Source of the DNA: Zelonia costaricensis
Lineage: Eukaryota; Euglenozoa; Kinetoplastea; Trypanosomatida; Trypanosomatidae
DNA length: 23,472 bases
Direction of reading: 5' to 3'
NCBI GenBank assembly: GCA_030849075.1
Contig: JASAOO010003123.1
Location: 1-23,472, forward strand
Positions 18,772 through 23,472 of the stretch are shown here, piece by piece. Each line of letters begins with the position of its first letter. Within the stretch, counting starts at the first letter, position 1. The notes below the pieces were generated by a model. That model saw only the letters and a program-made list of their open reading frames with translations. It did no database searches and was not told the DNA's origin. A program made the translations under genes and the position numbers.

Positions 18772-19073
18772 CCGCACGGTGTTGGCGAAGAGGTCGGGTA
18801 TGGCGTCCGCTGCTTACGGCCTCCNCAAGAACGTGCCCACGTTTCGCGAGCTTTTCACCTCTTTCGGAAGTTGCGCTCCGGTCCCCACGCTGTGTTGAAG
18901 TGCGGGTTCCTTCTAGCGCCCAGGGCGGGGGGCTGGGTCTCGACCCAGCTTCTTGCACGGGGGAACCAGGAGAGAGCCAAGGTGTGGGGGGTTCAGTCGT
19001 GCAGGCTCCAAAGACACGCGACTTTTTTTTTGCTACAACGTTTGCTTCGAAAACCGCACACTGAAAAAAAAAA

Positions 19074-19086
19074 TGCTTCGGGAGGC
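19074..19086. repeat. 3' target-site duplication of the SIDER
   Basis: TGCTTCGGGAGGC directly follows the A10 tail and is identical to 18583-18595. This marks the 3' boundary of the insertion. Confidence 0.9.
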
Positions 19087-19274
19087 GCTTGAGCCGCGCC
19101 GTCGCACGTTTTCTCCTTTGCTAGAGTCGCTCACGGCACTTGCGCCACCTCGCAGTGTGACGGCGCGCGCGCGCGACTGCAGTTTGGGGAAAGAAGAAAA
19201 TTAGTGCAAGTGCGCCGTGGCTTGGCGAGTTTCACGGGCAACAAGCACCTGCACGCGTTACGCTCGTCTGTAGG

Positions 19275-19296
19275 CTTGAACCCGTCGTGGTTCAAG
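19275..19296. other. Perfect 8-bp hairpin
   Basis: CTTGAACC (19275-19282) pairs with GGTTCAAG (19289-19296) around a 6-base loop, about 190 bases beyond the SIDER. It is in the probable 3' UTR of the 896-residue gene and can form on either strand. It is not a tRNA arm in any context I can extend. Function unknown. Confidence 0.5.
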
Positions 19297-20143
19297 AGGC
19301 GCGCGCACAGGCACACACACACGGACATTCACCGATGAAGGCGTTGGTGTAAAACAGCGTCAATAGGAGAAGGCCGAGTAGGGGGAAGAGGAGCCGGTGC
19401 GTCGGCGGCAATGAGCCTGGCACCCTGTGGTGTGCCTTAAATCGGGTGCGAATCTGTCGATCACGCGGCATCTGACTCCACCGCGGCGAGCCCGTCACTC
19501 AGAGAAGAAACATCGGAAACACAAAGACACCATACAGCGTGGGATAGGAGCTGTAACGAACGCGGAACTGAGAGGGCCGTGTTTCTCTTTTCTCTTCCCC
19601 CAGGGGGTTGCGGTGAGCGTGGCGGGGTCCGGACATGGCAGTGTATAGAATAAGAGGCGTGCACACGAACAATAGCACAGGGGAGGGAGGGAGTGAGGGG
19701 GGCAGCGGACTCAGCCTCGCCTTTGTACGGCCGCAGCAACGCCCGGGAACAGCGAAACCCAAAGGAGAAGACCGGAAATGGAGAAGGCAGCCCTCACGGT
19801 GCGTCCATGTCCATCACAGTCGCGCAGCAATGCGGGGGAGGGAGGGTTGGAGAAACAGGGAAGGGGGCGGGGCCGCGAAGCAACGCCACAGTCGGACGAT
19901 GATGCCACCCCTTTCTCTCCCTCCCCTCCCCTTCCCCCAAAACGGCGTTTGCGCCACTCACCGTACAGACGACTCTCGCGAGGAGGGGGGGGGGTGGAGG
20001 AGGTAGTGAGAGAGAGAGCCGTCCAGCACAAGACGGCAAAGAAAGAAGACGGCGGAGTGCGCACCCGACGAACTGAGCAAAAATGGCGGGCGCGGCGTAC
20101 CCCGCTGAGCACGGCGGCCGGATGCACAGGCGCACACCGCCTC

Positions 20144-22834
20144 TCACTTGGCCGTCTCCTTCGTCGTCGAATTGCTGTCCATCACAATGACCAAGTTGCG
20201 CACGCACTGCTCCTGCACGAGTGACTGGAGCACGTCCAGAAATGTCGGCGCCCCTTTGTAGCGGCGAGCAACCTGCCCTACCGCACACTTCACGCTCTTC
20301 ATGAGACCCTCATCTTTCACGGGAAGCCCCCGCAGAAAGTCGCTGTGGAGGCGTACCGCGGCGAGCGCAGAGGTGCCATCCTCCAGACGCGCGTCGTGGC
20401 GGAAGAGGGAGAGCGCGAACGCGTACGCCTCCAGTGCCGTCGCAGGCTTTTCCAGCCCGGCGGCGGTGCACAGGGCTCTCGTGCAGGGCACGTCGAGGGG
20501 AAAGTCGAGCACCGACACAGGTCCTGCCCCAGCGCCGTAGGCGGAGCAGCTCAACATGTCGTAAAGGAGCGAGCGCAGCGCCGGTGCGACGGGCGGCGGC
20601 GCTCCGAAGCCGTGTGCGTGGAGGCGGTACACCTCCGCGATTGTGTCGCACGCTGCCTCGACCAGTAAACCCTCCACGAGTTGCGCGCCTCCGCCTGGCG
20701 CGGCCATCGAGCAACCGATTTTGTCAGTTCCCTTCAAGTACAACGAGGTGAGGTACACCCAGCGCTGCTCACGCCGCAGCGTCGCGTGGCTGAGCGCCTG
20801 TGGTACCGGCTCGGCGGCGGGATCGACGTGCGAGACGACCGCCGGCGCCGGCGCGAAAAAGTGCGCGGCGAAGTCGTCCTGCGTGAACCACACCGTCCGG
20901 GCCGGTCGAGTGGCAGCGGCAGGAGCGGCGGGCGCCTCCCCTGCGGCCGCGTCAACGGGGCGAGCAGCAGCCTCCGCGTCGCGGACTTCGCCGTCGAGGC
21001 CCTCCGTGCCCTCGACAGCGGCGTCAGCCACCTGCGGGCGCGGACCTGCTGGAGCAGGGAAGAACTGCATCTCAACGGGCCCGGCGGGGACGCTCGCGTG
21101 CGATGGTTTCTTGGAAAACCGATCGCGCTTCGCTCCGGTGGGGTCGGCTGCCGGTTGCACCGCATCCGCCAGCGGCTCCGGTGGCGCTGCGAGCGTCTTC
21201 CAGGTAAGGTCGAGGGCGCCGTACAGCCGTGCCTTCTGCCGAGCTGCCCTGCCGAGGTCAGCCACGTTGCGCTTCGCCTCGAACACGAAGAGCACCTCCC
21301 GTGTGCGGGCATCGTACACGACGCCGTCCAGCTCGCCCGACGTGTTGCCCAGCTTCACTAAGCCCGCCTCGTTCCATCGGTACTGCAGCCCTCGCACGAG
21401 GCGGTATTCGGGTGGCAAAGTCGCCGGCGCGACACCGGGCCACGCCGGAGACGCCGTGGCCGCCTCCGACGGCGGCGTGGGGCGACAGAGCAGGCAGCCC
21501 GTCACCCACGCTGTGGCCGTGGTGGCATCGCACCCCGTCACGCTGCAGCAGTGCGGTACGAGCACCTGGGCGGCCACCTGCGCACTCTCCTGCTGCACAA
21601 AGTGCACCTCGAACTCTTCCCCGCACACTTGCTTGAAGCCGCCGTCCGACACGTCGACGTCGCGGGCCAAGGCGGCCGCCGCGGAGACGCCGTACCGGTG
21701 CAGCAACCAGTTGATGGCCCACAACTCTGGCACTGTCTCGTGCAGGCGCTCGGCGACAGCGCAGAACTTCTCCACGGCCGCCTCAGCCGCCGCGACGCTG
21801 CACCTGCCCAACAGAATACCCAAGAGAACGTCAGGCGACGCTTTCGAGGCTTGGCGTGAGCTCGCAGGGTGCCGTGATGGCTGAAATACCGGCACGACGT
21901 AGCCGCGCAGCTTGCGGCACAAGCCTGCGAAGTCCGTGCCAGCCGCCATGGCACCGTGCGCCGTGAGAACGGCGTCGAGACGCTCGCACAGCCCACCGCC
22001 GTGCGCCCTCCAGAAGGCGGGAGACTCGAGCAGCGAGGCGGCAGCGGCAACGTCGTGGCCAGCTTCCACCCACCCAGCGAGAAGCGCGCTCACGTCCCCG
22101 GCCTCGTGCAGAGTGCGCCGATCACTCGCCACCGCCAGCACCGCACGGCGCGCGTCGTCAAAGGCGAGGTTGACCTGCTTCGCGAAGGCAGAGTTCTTGC
22201 CCTGGCCCAAGTTTTTACAGTGCATCTGCAGCTGCGCGGCATCGCGAAAGCGCTTTCCGTCGATGAGCGACAGGGCGCGCCGCAGCGCGGCGAGGTCCGC
22301 CTCGCGTGCGGCAGGAGTGTCGCCGCGCATACGGGACACCGGGGGCGGGGCTCGCCTTGGATCGGCGGCACACTGCACATCCGTTATGAGAATGCGGAAC
22401 CGCAGCTCAGCAAGAAGCAAGAGAATGATCTTCAAGTGGCGACCGTACGCCGGCGTCGCCATCAAGTTCCACACTTGCCGGACATAGTTCGCCTTCTGAC
22501 GCCACGTGCCAGGTGCGCTGATGCCCGAAAAGAACGGTGAATTGCTGCACGAGCTGTACTCGACATCCCCGATCACTTTGATGAGCTGCTCCACTACCGC
22601 CCGCTCTGTTCGGTGCGGCTCTTGAGTACGTGTTTGTGTTCCGCCTGAAGTGCCTGCCATCCGCGTCAGGCTAGCGTAGTACTGATGTATCAGCTGGTTA
22701 AGCGAGGATGTTGGCAACTCCGTCTTTGCCTCAGCGGCAGTGTCACGTGCAGCGCCGCTGCATCGGCGGTTCTGTGCCTTAGCAGTGATCTCGTCCGCCA
22801 CTTTGGCGCCCACAATGCCGTTCGCGCGTCGCAT
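20144..22834 (-). CDS. Conserved-looking hypothetical protein with PD-(D/E)XK nuclease-like domain (896 aa)
   Basis: Not recognised by name. It has 896 residues from ATG 22834 to TGA. Residues 496-540 show a PD-(D/E)XK-type core: GELDGVVYD (500-508, acidic Asp503), a strand ending FVFEAKRN (516-523, Glu519-x-Lys521), then a helix with Gln533 (ARQKARLY, 531-538), in the order and spacing of restriction-endonuclease-like folds. Glu476 or Glu489 in the preceding segment could be the helix acid. Cysteines at 429, 430, 435, 447 and 450 lie just upstream and could bind metal, though this is uncertain. Residues 90-150 and 170-410 look helical (hydrophobic stretch KIILLLLAELRFRILI at 135-150). An Ala/Pro-rich linker spans about 550-645, and a second ordered region 680-885 follows. 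A nuclease role in DNA or RNA processing is inferred; an inactive member is possible. The N-terminus (MRRANGIVGAK) is basic, and a mitochondrial signal cannot be excluded. Confidence 0.85.
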   Translation of the reverse strand: MRRANGIVGAKVADEITAKAQNRRCSGAARDTAAEAKTELPTSSLNQLIHQYYASLTRMAGTSGGTQTRTQEPHRTERAVVEQLIKVIGDVEYSSCSNSPFFSGISAPGTWRQKANYVRQVWNLMATPAYGRHLKIILLLLAELRFRILITDVQCAADPRRAPPPVSRMRGDTPAAREADLAALRRALSLIDGKRFRDAAQLQMHCKNLGQGKNSAFAKQVNLAFDDARRAVLAVASDRRTLHEAGDVSALLAGWVEAGHDVAAAASLLESPAFWRAHGGGLCERLDAVLTAHGAMAAGTDFAGLCRKLRGYVVPVFQPSRHPASSRQASKASPDVLLGILLGRCSVAAAEAAVEKFCAVAERLHETVPELWAINWLLHRYGVSAAAALARDVDVSDGGFKQVCGEEFEVHFVQQESAQVAAQVLVPHCCSVTGCDATTATAWVTGCLLCRPTPPSEAATASPAWPGVAPATLPPEYRLVRGLQYRWNEAGLVKLGNTSGELDGVVYDARTREVLFVFEAKRNVADLGRAARQKARLYGALDLTWKTLAAPPEPLADAVQPAADPTGAKRDRFSKKPSHASVPAGPVEMQFFPAPAGPRPQVADAAVEGTEGLDGEVRDAEAAARPVDAAAGEAPAAPAAATRPARTVWFTQDDFAAHFFAPAPAVVSHVDPAAEPVPQALSHATLRREQRWVYLTSLYLKGTDKIGCSMAAPGGGAQLVEGLLVEAACDTIAEVYRLHAHGFGAPPPVAPALRSLLYDMLSCSAYGAGAGPVSVLDFPLDVPCTRALCTAAGLEKPATALEAYAFALSLFRHDARLEDGTSALAAVRLHSDFLRGLPVKDEGLMKSVKCAVGQVARRYKGAPTFLDVLQSLVQEQCVRNLVIVMDSNSTTKETAK

Positions 22835-23472
22835 CCGCTTAACCGCCTTGAGAGAAACTCTCTAAAACAGTCGAGCCTAGAAGGCAGACGTAAGCTGGAA
22901 ATAAGAAATGTGTGCGCTACTCATCTGCATACTCGAGCGCGCGACGACGCCGTGTGCGTGTCGAGTTCGGGCGAAGAGACAGAGGCGAAGCAGCCAAGGG
23001 AGTGGGCAAATTGGTAGTGGTTAACGATGAAGCATCACGAGCAACGCAAACGCACGAGTCCGTCACCAGATGTGGTGCTTCTTCAAATTCGCGGCGTTCA
23101 CTCTTCGCGCAGGATAAAACTCCTCTGCGCCACTCCCCTTTGAGGGGTTTCAGTTCAACCAAATAATCAGGTCTCACATGAAATCGAACACAACTAAACC
23201 TAAACTCGCTTTTACTTTCACTATTAGCCGAGGCTGTCCGTTTGCCTCTGTGTCGCGCGCCTACTTTCTCACGCCTCTGTTCAGGCGTCAAATAAGGTCC
23301 CACCTGCAACAACACAAGTCACCCACATGCATTCCCAGCAACATCTACCGCTCCGCTGCACAGCAGCAAGGCACTCAGACTATTCACTTTCACACGCCTC
23401 ACCCACGGCTACTACTGCTCCACGCACCTCAGACGGGGAAAGAAGAAGAGTATTCCAACGCGATGTTCTCAA
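22835..23472. other. Upstream region of the 896-residue gene, less GC-rich
   Basis: No credible gene. A minus-strand open frame ending at 22917 (about 132 codons) has no ATG anywhere and starts only at GTG after an in-frame stop. The stretch at about 23160-23230 is noticeably AT-richer than the rest and not low-complexity. It should contain the 5' signals of the 896-residue gene and possibly the 3' UTR of a gene outside the window. Confidence 0.6.
22895..22910 (-). promoter_or_regulatory. Candidate spliced-leader acceptor for the 896-residue gene
   Basis: The minus strand reads TTTCTTATTTCCAG, with AG at 22896-22895, giving a 5' UTR of about 60 nt. The tract is short, and a second option (TTTCTCTCAAG, AG near 22851) exists, so the site is tentative. 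Confidence 0.35.

Larger units (their letters stand above)
18596..19073 (+). mobile_element. SIDER-type short degenerate retroposon (probably SIDER2)
   Basis: A 478-bp non-autonomous retroposon remnant, non-coding, related to the extinct ingi/L1Tc-clade LINEs of Leishmania. Seen: perfect 13-bp direct repeats on both sides (18583-18595 and 19074-19086), an A10 tail (19064-19073) directly before the 3' repeat, and a GC-rich 5' end. The 5' end carries a signature-like block (ACCCCAACGCGG at 18613, GAGGCTAAGAGCTCC at 18655) that recurs in diverged form at 18716 and 18758 with the same spacing, as expected of the tandem signatures described for SIDER2. It lies about 1.1 kb downstream of the 896-residue gene's stop, within its probable 3' UTR, but in the opposite orientation to the genes. 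An unresolved base (N) lies at 18825. Family assignment rests on recalled family features, not on a search. Confidence 0.85.
16230..20143. other. 3.9-kb gene-free spacer containing the SIDER retroposon
   Basis: No credible protein gene. It holds a low-complexity purine-rich plus strand, a 15-G run (18068-18082), a short (TG)n tract (18531-18549), the SIDER element with its duplications (18583-19086), and a perfect 8-bp hairpin (19275-19296). By gene order it comprises the 3' UTR of the 896-residue gene and the 5' signals of the 782-residue gene. Confidence 0.7.

Noticed and set aside
20643..21884. 413-codon plus-strand open frame
   Set aside because: Antisense shadow of the 896-residue gene; low-complexity Ser/Ala/Thr translation.
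22917..23315. 132-codon minus-strand open frame upstream of the 896-residue gene
   Set aside because: No ATG in the frame, and an in-frame stop directly before the GTG; it lies in the expected 5' region of the next gene.

Overview
The window looks like the nuclear genome of a trypanosomatid, most likely Leishmania. Four long intronless genes all lie on the minus strand, head to tail, as in a polycistronic transcription unit. They are GC-rich and separated by gene-free stretches of 3 to 5.6 kb. The sense strand of these stretches is rich in polypyrimidine tracts, the signal for spliced-leader trans-splicing, and they carry (GT)n/(CA)n and homopolymer runs. A short degenerate retroposon of the SIDER type, with poly(A) tail and target-site duplication, supports Leishmania. 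I cannot name the species or chromosome.

In transcription order (high to low coordinates): (a) 22834-20144 encodes an 896-residue protein of unknown name, with a PD-(D/E)XK nuclease-like motif set near residues 476-540. (b) 20143-16230 is a 3.9-kb spacer holding the SIDER element (18596-19073, plus strand), flanked by a perfect 13-bp duplication. (c) 16229-13881 encodes a 782-residue Ser/Pro/Ala-rich, apparently disordered protein. (d) 13880-10935 is a low-complexity spacer with a (CA)16 tract. (e) 10934-9333 encodes a 533-residue basic, Ser-rich, apparently disordered protein. (f) 9332-3687 is a 5.6-kb gene-free spacer, mostly purine-rich on the plus strand, with one GC-rich island of consecutive hairpins (6082-6268) and several plus-strand polypyrimidine-AG sites. 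(g) 3686-666 encodes a 1006-residue Sac1-type phosphoinositide phosphatase with two C-terminal membrane segments. (h) 665-1 is its downstream region with a (GT)17 microsatellite.

The genes do not form an obvious pathway, which is normal for kinetoplastid polycistrons. Expression is expected to be controlled after transcription, so the long 3' regions are the likely regulatory sequence. The most distinctive items are the SIDER, whose 5' end can fold like an HDV-like ribozyme and which lies antisense to the genes; the nuclease-like motif in the 896-residue protein; and the hairpin cluster in the 5.6-kb spacer. All four CDS starts were set at ATG. For three of them the longest open frame begins upstream at a GTG, which is not a credible start in this organism.
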